Part shown: in pieces, positions 44,153 to 52,586 of the stretch | Numbering within the stretch: position 1 is the stretch's first letter | Layout of the letters: each line of letters begins with the position of its first letter | Source: CAYLPJ01 sp964385465 | Lineage (GTDB): Bacteria > Planctomycetota > Phycisphaerae > SM23-33 | Length of the DNA stretch: 64,000 nucleotides | Direction of reading: 5' to 3' | NCBI GenBank assembly: GCA_964385465.1 | Contig: CAYLPJ010000007.1 | Span: forward strand, 62,001 to 126,000 | Program-made: the position numbers and the translations under genes | The notes under the pieces: generated by a model | What the model saw: only the letters and a program-made list of their open reading frames with translations | Databases searched by the model: none | Told to the model about the DNA's origin: nothing

Positions 44153-44473
44153 TCACGGCTCGAGGCGGACGTAGTCGCTGAGGTCCACGTCGTGCGACTG
44201 CTCGAATTCCCTGAGGCGTCGGATGCGTTCGAGGTCGTCGGTGATACGGCTGGCCAGTTTGAAGATGTACGGCCCGCCGCTCAGCCGGGCCTGGAGGTCG
44301 GCGACCATATCGTCCCAGCTGCCTTCGTACAGTTCATGCTTGAGGACGACCAGCATCCGTTCCTCCCTGGCCAGGGAGCGGACGAATCGCTCCACGTCCT
44401 CACGCACCTCGTCCGGCGCGCCCGTCACGTCCCGCACCTCGTGCCTGGAGGAGTCTCGACCGCGCAGACCCAT
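44153..44473 (-). CDS. Small cytoplasmic protein, function unknown
   Basis: The 106-residue protein has no signal peptide or membrane helix. The N-terminus reads MGLRGRDSSRHEVRD, followed by acidic and hydrophobic helices such as VREDVERFVRSLAREERMLVVLKHELYEG. No family is recognised. It is first in the run with the propeller lipoprotein, purH and the exported propeller protein. Codon use matches its neighbours. Confidence 0.65.
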   Translation of the reverse strand: MGLRGRDSSRHEVRDVTGAPDEVREDVERFVRSLAREERMLVVLKHELYEGSWDDMVADLQARLSGGPYIFKLASRITDDLERIRRLREFEQSHDVDLSDYVRLEP

Positions 44474-44497
44474 CCGTCGCCTGCGTCAGGGCTGGCT

Positions 44498-44526
44498 ACT
44501 GTACGGAGAGCGCGAACCGTTTGCAA
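44498..44526 (-). promoter_or_regulatory. Promoter candidate for the small protein / purH run
   Basis: On the minus strand TTGCAA (44526-44521) and TACAGT (44503-44498) are spaced by 17 bases. Each box matches consensus at four positions. Confidence 0.4.
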
Positions 44527-44536
44527 CTGTAAACGG
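44517..44536. repeat. Inverted repeat CCGTTT-8-AAACGG
   Basis: Perfect 6-bp arms flank an 8-base loop. It overlaps the -35 box of the promoter candidate and also lies 33 bases after the stop of the upstream membrane-protein gene, so it could be an operator or part of a terminator. Confidence 0.45.
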
Positions 44537-44568
44537 AAGGGAGCATGGTGGCGGGCGCTTGGCGTCCC

Positions 44569-45339
44569 CTACCCCTTGGCCTCCCCCGAGAAGATCCGCA
44601 CCAGCCCCACGGCGCCGCGGAGCGTCAGCGTAACCGCCAGCAGCAGGAGCAGCAGGCCCCAGACGTACGTCAGGATGGGGCGCACGAAGTGGAGAATGTC
44701 GTCGAACCGCGTGGTCACGGCGCCGACGAGCACGAACGTGACCGCCACGATGGCCGCGGCGACCAGCGTCGCGCGGAGCTGGCGCCCCACCGGGGTCAGG
44801 CGGACGGACAGGCAGGCCGACAGGTAGACGAACAACACGACGCGCCAGTCGAGCCAGTTCAGGCGGGCGAGCGTCTCGCATGTCTCCCGCAGCAGCCGCA
44901 CCTGGTTGTCCACGCGGATCCACAGCAGGTGCCAGACGTTCAGCCCCGCCGACTGCCGCGACGGGTCGGCCAGGTTGGCGGCGAAGTCGAACTCCGCCAT
45001 CACCGGCTCGCCGAGCAGCCAGTCGGCCAGTCCGATGGCCCCGCCGCAGGCGAGGATCGCCAGCAGGGCCGCAACGACCGGGCCGAGTGTCTTCCACCGC
45101 GGCTGGGCCTCGGTGGTCGGCTCGGCATCGCCGCCGGCGTCGGCGACAAGCTTCGCCCGGCGGACCTCCCCGCCCGTGATGAGGCAGCCGAAGATGTACG
45201 CCATCTCCGAGACCAGCGTCGCCGGCAGCAGCACCCACGAGACCCACGCCGGGCGGAGAAGCTGCGTCCACAGCCGGTAGATCCCGATTCCGCAGAAACA
45301 GATCAGCAGCAGCCAGATCACGAACTCGACATACACCAC
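44569..45339 (-). CDS. Multi-pass membrane protein, function unknown
   Basis: The GTG at 45339, eight bases after CGGAGG, gives 256 residues. Hydrophobic segments lie at about 3-25, 35-56, 88-108, 165-180, 190-210 and 220-245. The long loop at about 110-165 contains DFAANLADPSRQSAGLNVWHLLWIRVDNQ. No known family was recognised and no catalytic residue stands out. It stands between the second sulfatase gene and the small protein gene, each with its own upstream gap. Confidence 0.72.
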   Translation of the reverse strand: MVYVEFVIWLLLICFCGIGIYRLWTQLLRPAWVSWVLLPATLVSEMAYIFGCLITGGEVRRAKLVADAGGDAEPTTEAQPRWKTLGPVVAALLAILACGGAIGLADWLLGEPVMAEFDFAANLADPSRQSAGLNVWHLLWIRVDNQVRLLRETCETLARLNWLDWRVVLFVYLSACLSVRLTPVGRQLRATLVAAAIVAVTFVLVGAVTTRFDDILHFVRPILTYVWGLLLLLLAVTLTLRGAVGLVRIFSGEAKG

Positions 45340-45479
45340 GGCGTCAACCTCCGCGCAGAAACCCGGCGTTCAGCACCATGAAACCTGTATCGGCCAAGGG
45401 GGCGGAAACGCTCCAGTGCACGCCGTCGGGGCCGTGGCCAGTGGCCGTCAAACGAATGCGAGAGCATCTGACTGGGCGC

Positions 45480-45494
45480 CCGGCTGCCAGCCGG
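45480..45494 (-). terminator. Possible hairpin after the second sulfatase gene
   Basis: CCGGCT-GCC-AGCCGG lies 30 bases after the stop of the sulfatase gene at 45524. The stem is 6 bp and no T-tract follows. Confidence 0.3.
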
Positions 45495-45523
45495 TGGATC
45501 GCGGAGAAAGCCCGCGCCGGGCC

Positions 45524-46912
45524 TCAGCGGTAGTCCTTGCCCTTCGCAGAGTCATCGCACGATTGCTGCCACGCCAGAACCGCCCCGGTCATGTTCGTGA
45601 CGAGCTCGGGGTTTTCGGCGGCGAGGTCCTTCGTCTCGTTGGGGTCCTCGATCAGGTCGAACAGCATCCACGGGCTCTTGCGACCCGGGCGGATGAGCTT
45701 CCAGCGGTTGTCGATCAGGGCGAGTTGCCCCTTGGACTGCCTGCCCATCGGCCGGGGGCGGGAGGTCATCTCCCCGCGGATCAGCGGCATGAGGTCCACG
45801 CCATCGACCGGGCGAACGGTCGCCTTGTCGCGATTGCCAACGGCCGAGAGAACCGTCGGGAAGTAGTCCTCCGTGCCGCACGGGACGGTAACGCGGCGGG
45901 GCTTGGTGACCACAGCGGGCCATTCCAGCAAGCCGGGCACGCGGATGCCGCCCTCGAAGAGGCTCCGCTTGCGCCCCCTCAGCCCGCCGGTCCGACCATT
46001 CGTGGGCGTTTCCTTCCGTTCCTCGGGTCCGTTGTCGCTGCAGAACCACAGCATGGTGTTCTCGGCCACGCCGAGCTCGCGGAGCTCCTTTCGCAACCGG
46101 CCCATCTGCTCGTCCATGGCGGTCAGGCAGCCGAAGTAGTGCTGCCCCGCCTCGGGCTGGTCGGCGTAGAGCTTGCGGTGTCGCGGCCCGGCGACGACGG
46201 GCTTGTGCGGCGTGTGGAACCAGATGACGGCCAGGAACGGCCTGCGGGCTTTGGCCGCGTCGCGGATGAAGGGCACGGCGCGGTCCATGATCACGCGGGA
46301 GTCGTCGCCGTCGAGCTCCTCTATCACCCGCCGTTCGGGCCCGGACCAGTAATGCGTGCCATACGGCCTGTCCGTGCCCGGCTTGAGCATCGGGTTCCAC
46401 GTGGGCACCTTCGCCTCGGTGGCGAAGCACACATCGAAACCGTTCTCCCACGGCGGACTGTAGTGCTTCACGCCCCGCGGCCCGCCGCGGTTGGACTCCT
46501 TGACCGTCTTGGTCAGCGTACCGAGGTGCCACTTGCCGAAATGGCCCGTCACGTAGCCGCAGTCCTTCAGCACCTCCGCCAGCGTGACCTCCGGCCGCTT
46601 CATGTGCCCGGCGTTGGCGAACACGATCCCATAGCGGTAAGGGTGTCGGCCAGTCAGACAGCTTCCACGCGTCGGGCTGCACACCGGCGCGCCGGAGTAG
46701 AAACGGTCGAACCGCAGCCCTCCGGCCGCCATGGCGTCCAGCGCGGGGGTCTTGAGAATCGGGTGCCCGTTGTAGGCGGTATCGCCCCAGCCTTGGTCGT
46801 CGGTCATGCAGAGGATCACGTTCGGCCGGTCCATCTCGGCCGCGAGGCACCGCCGCCCTGCCAGCCAGGCCGCGCCGAGGCCGAGTGTCTTGAGGAAGCG
46901 TCGCCGGTTCAT
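45524..46912 (-). CDS. Tat-exported Cys-type sulfatase
   Basis: The 462-residue enzyme starts at the ATG at 46912, after GGAAGGAG. A Tat signal MNRRRFLKTLGL is followed by the metal-binding VILCMTDDQ (D38, D39). The active-site motif CSPTR has Cys78, which must be oxidised to formylglycine. GKWHLG near 125 and HTPHKP near 230 complete the alkaline-phosphatase-like sulfatase signature, with CSDNGPEE (metal Asp/Asn) near 285. It would remove sulfate esters from polysaccharide in the periplasm. It comes 35 bases after the glycoside-hydrolase gene on the same strand. Confidence 0.94.
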   Translation of the reverse strand: MNRRRFLKTLGLGAAWLAGRRCLAAEMDRPNVILCMTDDQGWGDTAYNGHPILKTPALDAMAAGGLRFDRFYSGAPVCSPTRGSCLTGRHPYRYGIVFANAGHMKRPEVTLAEVLKDCGYVTGHFGKWHLGTLTKTVKESNRGGPRGVKHYSPPWENGFDVCFATEAKVPTWNPMLKPGTDRPYGTHYWSGPERRVIEELDGDDSRVIMDRAVPFIRDAAKARRPFLAVIWFHTPHKPVVAGPRHRKLYADQPEAGQHYFGCLTAMDEQMGRLRKELRELGVAENTMLWFCSDNGPEERKETPTNGRTGGLRGRKRSLFEGGIRVPGLLEWPAVVTKPRRVTVPCGTEDYFPTVLSAVGNRDKATVRPVDGVDLMPLIRGEMTSRPRPMGRQSKGQLALIDNRWKLIRPGRKSPWMLFDLIEDPNETKDLAAENPELVTNMTGAVLAWQQSCDDSAKGKDYR

Positions 46913-46947
46913 CGTTGTCTCCTTCCGTCGCCGGCCGGGGTGCGGCC

Positions 46948-48966
46948 CTATGGCCTGGCTTTCACCGTGATGAACACCACGCTGTGTGCGGGCAGGTCGA
47001 AGGTCAGGGCACCGCCGTCCAGCCGCACGGGCAGGTCGGTGACGAAATCCGCCTTCCGCGCCGAGCGGGGGTGGGCGTCTCGCCCGTCGTGGCCGAGCCG
47101 CACGCCCGCGGCCTCGGCGGCGGGGAAACCGCCCAGGTCGATCCGCGCGGGCACGTCCCGCCCCCACGAGCCGTTGGCGGCCACGACATACAGCGTCCGC
47201 CCGTCGTCGTCGGCGGTCACCATCGCCGGCGTCAGCGGCCCGGTGCGTTCGACGTGCTTGTACGTACCCGTGTGGTAAGGTGCCTCGCCGTCCATCGCCA
47301 GGGCCCGGTCGCCGACGTGGCGGTTGAAGTAATAGTACAGCCAGTAGAGCATGTGGCGCTTCTCCGGGCTGGCCTTGGAGAAAAAGCCCATCCCCGGCGT
47401 GCTGTCGGTGCTGAACATCTCCCAACTGCTCGCCGCCGCGAGGAGGTTCTCGCGGGCGTAGTAGATCAGCCGCACCGCCCGGTGGAGCGTGCCGTAGACA
47501 TTCCCGTTCCGGAAGGCGAGCCCGGCCTTCTCGCCGTCGGGGCCGCGGCTGTGCAGGCCCCATTCGGTATCGTACTGGACGACTTTGCGGCCGGGGTTGT
47601 GAACGGCCAGGACGTGGCGCGTCTGGAGCAGCAGGTCCATCACGTGGTAGTTCCCGGTGAGAACGACGTCCTCGAAGTCGCTGTCGTAAGCGTCGATGAA
47701 GCAGTAATAGTGCGGCGCGATCCAGTCGTAGTGCCCTGCGAGCCTGGCGATCAGCGCCTGGCCCCAGGGGATCGATCGCATCTTGACGGACATGCCGATC
47801 CTGCCCTCGGGGTGGACGGCGCGAATGGCCTTGCCGACCGCGACCACGTGTTCGGCGTAGTCGTCTGCCGTGGGGAAGGCCATCGGCTCGTGCGGCACGT
47901 AGGGTTCGTTGGTGATCTCCCAGTAGCGGAAGCCGTGTCCGCGGGCGAGGGAGTGCTTGACGCCGGCGGCCCACGTCTCCGGCGGCAGGGCGCGGGTGGC
48001 GCCCTGGACCTCGAACTCCAGGGGCACGGCGGCGGGGTCCACGCCGATCCGCTTGCACATGGCCGCTGCCTTGTCGATGGACTCGCTGAGCGGGAATTCC
48101 TCGTCGCCGACGCCGTAGAACCGCGTCAGTGGCAGGCGCAGGGCGCGGATGGCCCGCTCCATCGATTCCGGCAGGACGTAGCGGCCCTTCTTGTCGTAGG
48201 GCAGCCCGGCCCAGCCGGCGACGCGGTGAAAGGAGACGCCGCCGACGTTGCGGTTGGCCGGGCCGATGCGGCGGGCGGGATCAACCGCGAAGGCCAACCG
48301 GTCGCCCTTCCGCAGTCGATGGTTGAGCTTCTCGTAGTCCATCTTCCTCGGGTCCAGCAGGCGGCCCGTCCGGTCGGAGGGGGCCTCGACGACCCGCACG
48401 TCGTCGATCCACAACGTGCAGGCCCTGTCCTTGTCCACGGCCGCCTTGAAGTCCAGCACGATGTGCTTCGCCCGGTCGGCGAAGAACTCCCAGCCTTCGT
48501 GGTACATGAACTTGAAGCGCGTCCACTCGGTGGGGACCTCGATCTCGTGGTGGCCGGGATTGCCACCCATCGTGTACGGCGAGATCGTCCGGAACGCCTG
48601 GAGACCGAACCGGGCGACGGTCGGCTTGTCCGCACGGGCCCAGAACGTCACCGCGTACATCATCCCCGGCCGGGGGTGCAGGGCCTTCTCGGGGGAGGAG
48701 ATTACGTATCCCGCCGTCCCGGCCGGGTGATGGATGCGGAAGCACGTCTCGCCGCCGTGGGGGTTCGTCGTGTCAGGGGTGTAATTGGCGGGGTCCTTGT
48801 ACCGTGATTTGCCCCACATGGTCCAGCCGGCGGGCAGGCCCTTTTTGTCGGTCGGCCCCTCGAAACCGTCGGAGAGGACGGTTCGGGCCTCATCGGCGAA
48901 GGCCGGGCCAGCCAGGGCTGCGGCGAGAGCAGCAACAGCGGTGCAGAGTATACGGCAGTCCATCAT
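46948..48966 (-). CDS. Exported clan GH-A glycoside hydrolase (GH51/GH39-like)
   Basis: The 672-residue protein begins with a signal peptide (MMDCRILCTAVAALAAALAGPAFA); two adjacent ATGs serve as start, and GGGAGAC favours either. Residues about 28-200 look like a CBM4/9-type carbohydrate-binding module. A TIM barrel follows with the acid/base motif YWEITNEPYVP near residue 340 and the nucleophile in VVQYDTEWGLHS near 465. These are the two Glu of clan GH-A retaining enzymes, as in arabinofuranosidases or related families. A C-terminal beta-domain ends with AHSVVFITVKA. It lies between the FGE-PQQ fusion and the second sulfatase. Confidence 0.86.
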   Translation of the reverse strand: MMDCRILCTAVAALAAALAGPAFADEARTVLSDGFEGPTDKKGLPAGWTMWGKSRYKDPANYTPDTTNPHGGETCFRIHHPAGTAGYVISSPEKALHPRPGMMYAVTFWARADKPTVARFGLQAFRTISPYTMGGNPGHHEIEVPTEWTRFKFMYHEGWEFFADRAKHIVLDFKAAVDKDRACTLWIDDVRVVEAPSDRTGRLLDPRKMDYEKLNHRLRKGDRLAFAVDPARRIGPANRNVGGVSFHRVAGWAGLPYDKKGRYVLPESMERAIRALRLPLTRFYGVGDEEFPLSESIDKAAAMCKRIGVDPAAVPLEFEVQGATRALPPETWAAGVKHSLARGHGFRYWEITNEPYVPHEPMAFPTADDYAEHVVAVGKAIRAVHPEGRIGMSVKMRSIPWGQALIARLAGHYDWIAPHYYCFIDAYDSDFEDVVLTGNYHVMDLLLQTRHVLAVHNPGRKVVQYDTEWGLHSRGPDGEKAGLAFRNGNVYGTLHRAVRLIYYARENLLAAASSWEMFSTDSTPGMGFFSKASPEKRHMLYWLYYYFNRHVGDRALAMDGEAPYHTGTYKHVERTGPLTPAMVTADDDGRTLYVVAANGSWGRDVPARIDLGGFPAAEAAGVRLGHDGRDAHPRSARKADFVTDLPVRLDGGALTFDLPAHSVVFITVKARP

Positions 48967-48998
48967 GTCTCCCTGTTCGTGCCCGCATCTGCGGGCGG

Positions 48999-51900
48999 TC
49001 AGTGCAATGCGTAGATGAAACCATCGTCGCTGCCGACGAGGACCGTTCCGTCGGCGACCCACGGCGAGGAGCGGACACGCCCGCCGGTCTTGAACGTCCA
49101 CCGGACCGAGCCGGTGACGGCGTCGAGAGCGTAAAGCCGCCCGTCGTCGCATCCGAAGAGCACCAGCTTCCCCGCCGCAGCAGGCGAGGAGAAGATCGCC
49201 TCGCTGAACTCCGTGCCCTGCCGCTTCGGCGTGGCGGTGCTCCAGACTTCCTGACCGTCGGCAAGGTTGAATGCCCGCACGGCGCCGCTCCGCCAGCAGG
49301 TGTAGACCACGCCGCCGGCGACGGCCGGGCCGGCGGTCGGGTTGCGGTCCACGTCCCTTGGGCGCGGCCCGCGCTGGGCCCAGCGCTGCATGCCCGTGCG
49401 TCGATCGAGCGCCAGCACGCGTCCGTGACCGTGCTGGATCACCAACCCGCCCGCCACCGCCAGCGGAGCGCGGCAGACCCCGCCGTGAATCCGCCAGCGG
49501 GGGTACTCCGTGCGGAGGTCGGCGGCGAAAAGGTGGATATCCGCAGCCGGGGCGTAGACGGTCTGGGCATCGAACGCCGGCGCGGTCGGCCCGGCGTTCA
49601 TGCCTCGGAAGCGGTACCGCCAACGTTCCCGTCCAGTCGCGGCGTCGATCCCGCTGAGCCCCCCACCGCCGTACGTCCCGAACCCCGCGAAGACCAGCCC
49701 GTAGGCGACACCGGGGGCGTTCCGGACCGGCGCGTGGTGGCGCCGGAACCGCCACCGCGGCTCGCCCGTGGCGGCGTCGAGGGCGTAGAGATGGCGGTCG
49801 TCGCTGCCGATGTAGACCACGCCGTCGGCCACGGCAGCCGAGCTGTGCACAGGCCCGCCGGTGCGGTACCGCCAGCGCGGCTTGCCCGTGGCGGCGTCGA
49901 GGGCGTACACGTGGCCGTCGGCGCTGCCGACGTAGACGGCCCCGCCGACGACGACGGGCGAGGACCGCACGGCCCCGCCCGTGTTGAACCGCCACTTCAC
50001 GCCTCGCAGTTCCGCCGGCGGGTCCGAGCGGAACGCGCCGGTGCGATGGAGATTCGCCCGGTGGACGCGGCCCTGGAGGGGATCGAAGTCGTTGGCGTCG
50101 AGGTCCAGCACGACCGGCGGATCGAAGGCCTCGACCTCGGGATGCACGCCGGCACGGCAACGGACCACACGGAAGCCGAAGATCGGCCGCGGGACCGTCG
50201 GCAGTTCCTGGATGTACTTGTCCGGGGCAAGCGGCTCGGGAGAACCGAAGCAACTGCCCTGGATCACCTTGCCGAACATGTTCGGATTGTCGGTGCCCTT
50301 GGGATTCCGGGCGCGGTAGTAGTCGTAACCGGGCCAGTCCCAGACGCGCTCGGCGACGTTGCCGGCCAGGTCGCAGAGGCCGATGGCGTCGGGCCTTCGC
50401 GTGGCGACCGGGTGCGTCCGCCCGCCGCTGTTGCCCGCCAGCCAGGCCCGGTCGGCCGGCTCGCCCTCGGCGCCATCGAGACCCAGCCGGCGGGCGGTCT
50501 GCCACTCGGCCTCGGTGGGCAGTCGCCAGCCGTCGGCGTGCCAGCGACAGGTAATCGGCCGCCCGCGCACGGCCGGGGCAGGGTAGCCCTTTGTCCCCCG
50601 CCACATCGCGACGCGGAACCGCGGGGCGTTGCGAAAGACCTTCATGCGGTCGGGGTCGGTGGTGTAGCAGGGCGTCAGACCGGCCATCTCGGAAAGGGCG
50701 TTGCACCACAGGACAGCGTCGTACCAGGTGATGTCGGTGACCGGTTCGTCGGGGCCATGGCGCTGGCCGGCGGCGGGGTGGTCCATGCTGCCCATGTCGC
50801 CATCGGCGTCGAAACCGTAGCCGTGGCGAACGGCCCATTGATACACGCGGTTCCACTGGGCGAACGTGACCTCGGTCCGGCCGACGTGGACGGGGGAGAC
50901 GGCCACCTTCGCCCCGTCGGCCCGTCGGGTGAAGCCGCCCTCGACCGTGACGGTGGGGATCGCCGGCGGGTCGATCCCCGCCGCGGCAGCCGGCGGGAGG
51001 ACGTCGTCCTTGCCGAACGTCCAGACGGGCACACCGCGGACGTTCGCGGCCTCAAGCCGGGGCGGGGCCGGCAGGCCGGCCTCGCGGCGAACCAGCCGCA
51101 CGCCCACGCGGAAGCTGCCGACAAAGGGATGCTCGCCAAAGGGCAGCGGGGTCGTCGCCGGGGCCGGGCCGCGCCCGCCGAGAACCGTGTGCGAGGCGAC
51201 CTTCGCGCCGTCGAGCACGGCCCCGGGCGCGTCCCAGCAGAACTCCCACACGTCGCTGTCGGCGGCGCGCTTCGCCGCCCGGAGCCGCTCGCCCGCCGTC
51301 GGCAGGCGGAAGCCGTCGGCATCCCAGCGGACGTACACCTTCGGCCGCCACGCGTAGCGGGAAGGGTCGTCGCGATCGATGACCACACGAAAGACCTCGG
51401 TGCAGTCGGCGTCGGCATAGTAGCAGGGCGTCAGGCCCTCCAGTTCCGAGAGGGCGTTGCACCAGGCGGCGGCGTCCAGCCAGGTCATGTCGGTAGCCGG
51501 CTCGCCCGGGGCGTGGGCGCCACCGAGGTCCATGCCGCCCATGTCCCCGTCGCGATCGAAGACATAGCCGGGGTCGAGGTCAAAACCGTACTGGCTGCTC
51601 GCCGCCCATCGCCAGACGCGCCGCCACAGGGCGTAAGACACCTCCGTCCGGCCCACGTAGAACGCGGGGACGTCGCCGCCGACCCCCGCGGCCGGACCGG
51701 CGGGCACGCGGACCATCTCGACATGCCAACTCGGTGCGGGCGGACGGTGCACCACCGCGCGGGCCTCGAACGCATGCCACTTGCACCAGACCTCGCCGCG
51801 GCGGAGCTTCGTGCGGGCGACGTAGAACCCCACGGCCGTGACGTCCCGGAACGCCTGCGGGCGAAATGCGGCAGCGTTGGCGTCGAAGTACAGCTTCCGG

Positions 51901-52586
51901 GCAGAGCCGGGCTCGTAGGGGGCCCAGCGACTGTCGACGGGGCGCAGCACGTGCGTGCGGCGGCGGCCGGCGAAGGTCTGCTCCGAGAGGTAGATCCTCC
52001 CGCCATCGCGGACGAGCCAGCGCCCCTCGTCGAGGCCCTCCCAGTACCGCGAGATATGCGGGGCGAGGATGCTGTTGGCGTCGAAGGTCACCCGGTGGCG
52101 GTCGCCCCCGTTGAGGAAGTCGCGCTTCAGCCACATCCACACCGCCGCCCCGCGGCAGGCCTGGCCGGGCCCGAGGGCGTGCAGCATGAAGTTGTAGTCG
52201 TCCCGCATCTCGTGGTTCTCGTTCAGCAGACCTTCGGTGATCCGCCCGTCCGGGAGGTTGGCGTACTCGCCGGTAAGCCCGCCGTACAGCACGGCGTTCG
52301 TCGCGGCCGTGTCGTACCATGGGAACCCCGGGTTCAGCGGGTCGGTCAGCGAGAAGGGAACGAACGCGAGGCTGTCGTCTTCGGTCTCTCCGTCGCCGTC
52401 GACGTCGGCGTCCGGGTGCTTCTTCTGCCACGCCCCGCCGCCGCGGTAGAAGCCCCCGCCGACGTCCGAACCGAAGTCGACGATGCGGCAGGGGTACGCC
52501 TTCACCGCCTCGGACGGGAGGGCGGACGAGGCGGCAGCGAAGAGTGAAATCAGGGCGGCCAGAGCAACGGGAAGCCGGGTGCTCAT
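48999..52586 (-). CDS. Two FGE-sulfatase-fold domains fused to a PQQ propeller
   Basis: The 1195-residue exported protein starts at the ATG at 52586, which overlaps the sulfatase stop (ATGA); AAAGGAAAG precedes it. After the signal peptide, residues about 28-275 form an unassigned beta-rich domain with a DADVDGDGETEDD run. Two FGE/SUMF1-type domains follow at about 285-530 and 545-810. Each holds VGRTEVxxAxW, WLDAAAWCNALSE or WYDAVLWCNALSE, and RLPTxxE. The Cys pair that catalyses formylglycine formation is not seen. Residues about 860-1195 are PQQ/BamB-like strands (GSADGHVYALDAATGKPRW). The domains may bind polysaccharide or sulfatase substrates, not modify sulfatases; that is inference. 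Confidence 0.87.
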   Translation of the reverse strand: MSTRLPVALAALISLFAAASSALPSEAVKAYPCRIVDFGSDVGGGFYRGGGAWQKKHPDADVDGDGETEDDSLAFVPFSLTDPLNPGFPWYDTAATNAVLYGGLTGEYANLPDGRITEGLLNENHEMRDDYNFMLHALGPGQACRGAAVWMWLKRDFLNGGDRHRVTFDANSILAPHISRYWEGLDEGRWLVRDGGRIYLSEQTFAGRRRTHVLRPVDSRWAPYEPGSARKLYFDANAAAFRPQAFRDVTAVGFYVARTKLRRGEVWCKWHAFEARAVVHRPPAPSWHVEMVRVPAGPAAGVGGDVPAFYVGRTEVSYALWRRVWRWAASSQYGFDLDPGYVFDRDGDMGGMDLGGAHAPGEPATDMTWLDAAAWCNALSELEGLTPCYYADADCTEVFRVVIDRDDPSRYAWRPKVYVRWDADGFRLPTAGERLRAAKRAADSDVWEFCWDAPGAVLDGAKVASHTVLGGRGPAPATTPLPFGEHPFVGSFRVGVRLVRREAGLPAPPRLEAANVRGVPVWTFGKDDVLPPAAAAGIDPPAIPTVTVEGGFTRRADGAKVAVSPVHVGRTEVTFAQWNRVYQWAVRHGYGFDADGDMGSMDHPAAGQRHGPDEPVTDITWYDAVLWCNALSEMAGLTPCYTTDPDRMKVFRNAPRFRVAMWRGTKGYPAPAVRGRPITCRWHADGWRLPTEAEWQTARRLGLDGAEGEPADRAWLAGNSGGRTHPVATRRPDAIGLCDLAGNVAERVWDWPGYDYYRARNPKGTDNPNMFGKVIQGSCFGSPEPLAPDKYIQELPTVPRPIFGFRVVRCRAGVHPEVEAFDPPVVLDLDANDFDPLQGRVHRANLHRTGAFRSDPPAELRGVKWRFNTGGAVRSSPVVVGGAVYVGSADGHVYALDAATGKPRWRYRTGGPVHSSAAVADGVVYIGSDDRHLYALDAATGEPRWRFRRHHAPVRNAPGVAYGLVFAGFGTYGGGGLSGIDAATGRERWRYRFRGMNAGPTAPAFDAQTVYAPAADIHLFAADLRTEYPRWRIHGGVCRAPLAVAGGLVIQHGHGRVLALDRRTGMQRWAQRGPRPRDVDRNPTAGPAVAGGVVYTCWRSGAVRAFNLADGQEVWSTATPKRQGTEFSEAIFSSPAAAGKLVLFGCDDGRLYALDAVTGSVRWTFKTGGRVRSSPWVADGTVLVGSDDGFIYALH

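Noticed and set aside
48804..52547. Plus-strand open frame of 1247 codons
   Set aside because: It is antisense to the FGE-PQQ fusion. No start signal or domain.
48999..52586. Active formylglycine-generating enzyme for the neighbouring sulfatases
   Set aside because: The FGE fold blocks are there, but the catalytic Cys pair is not visible in either domain.
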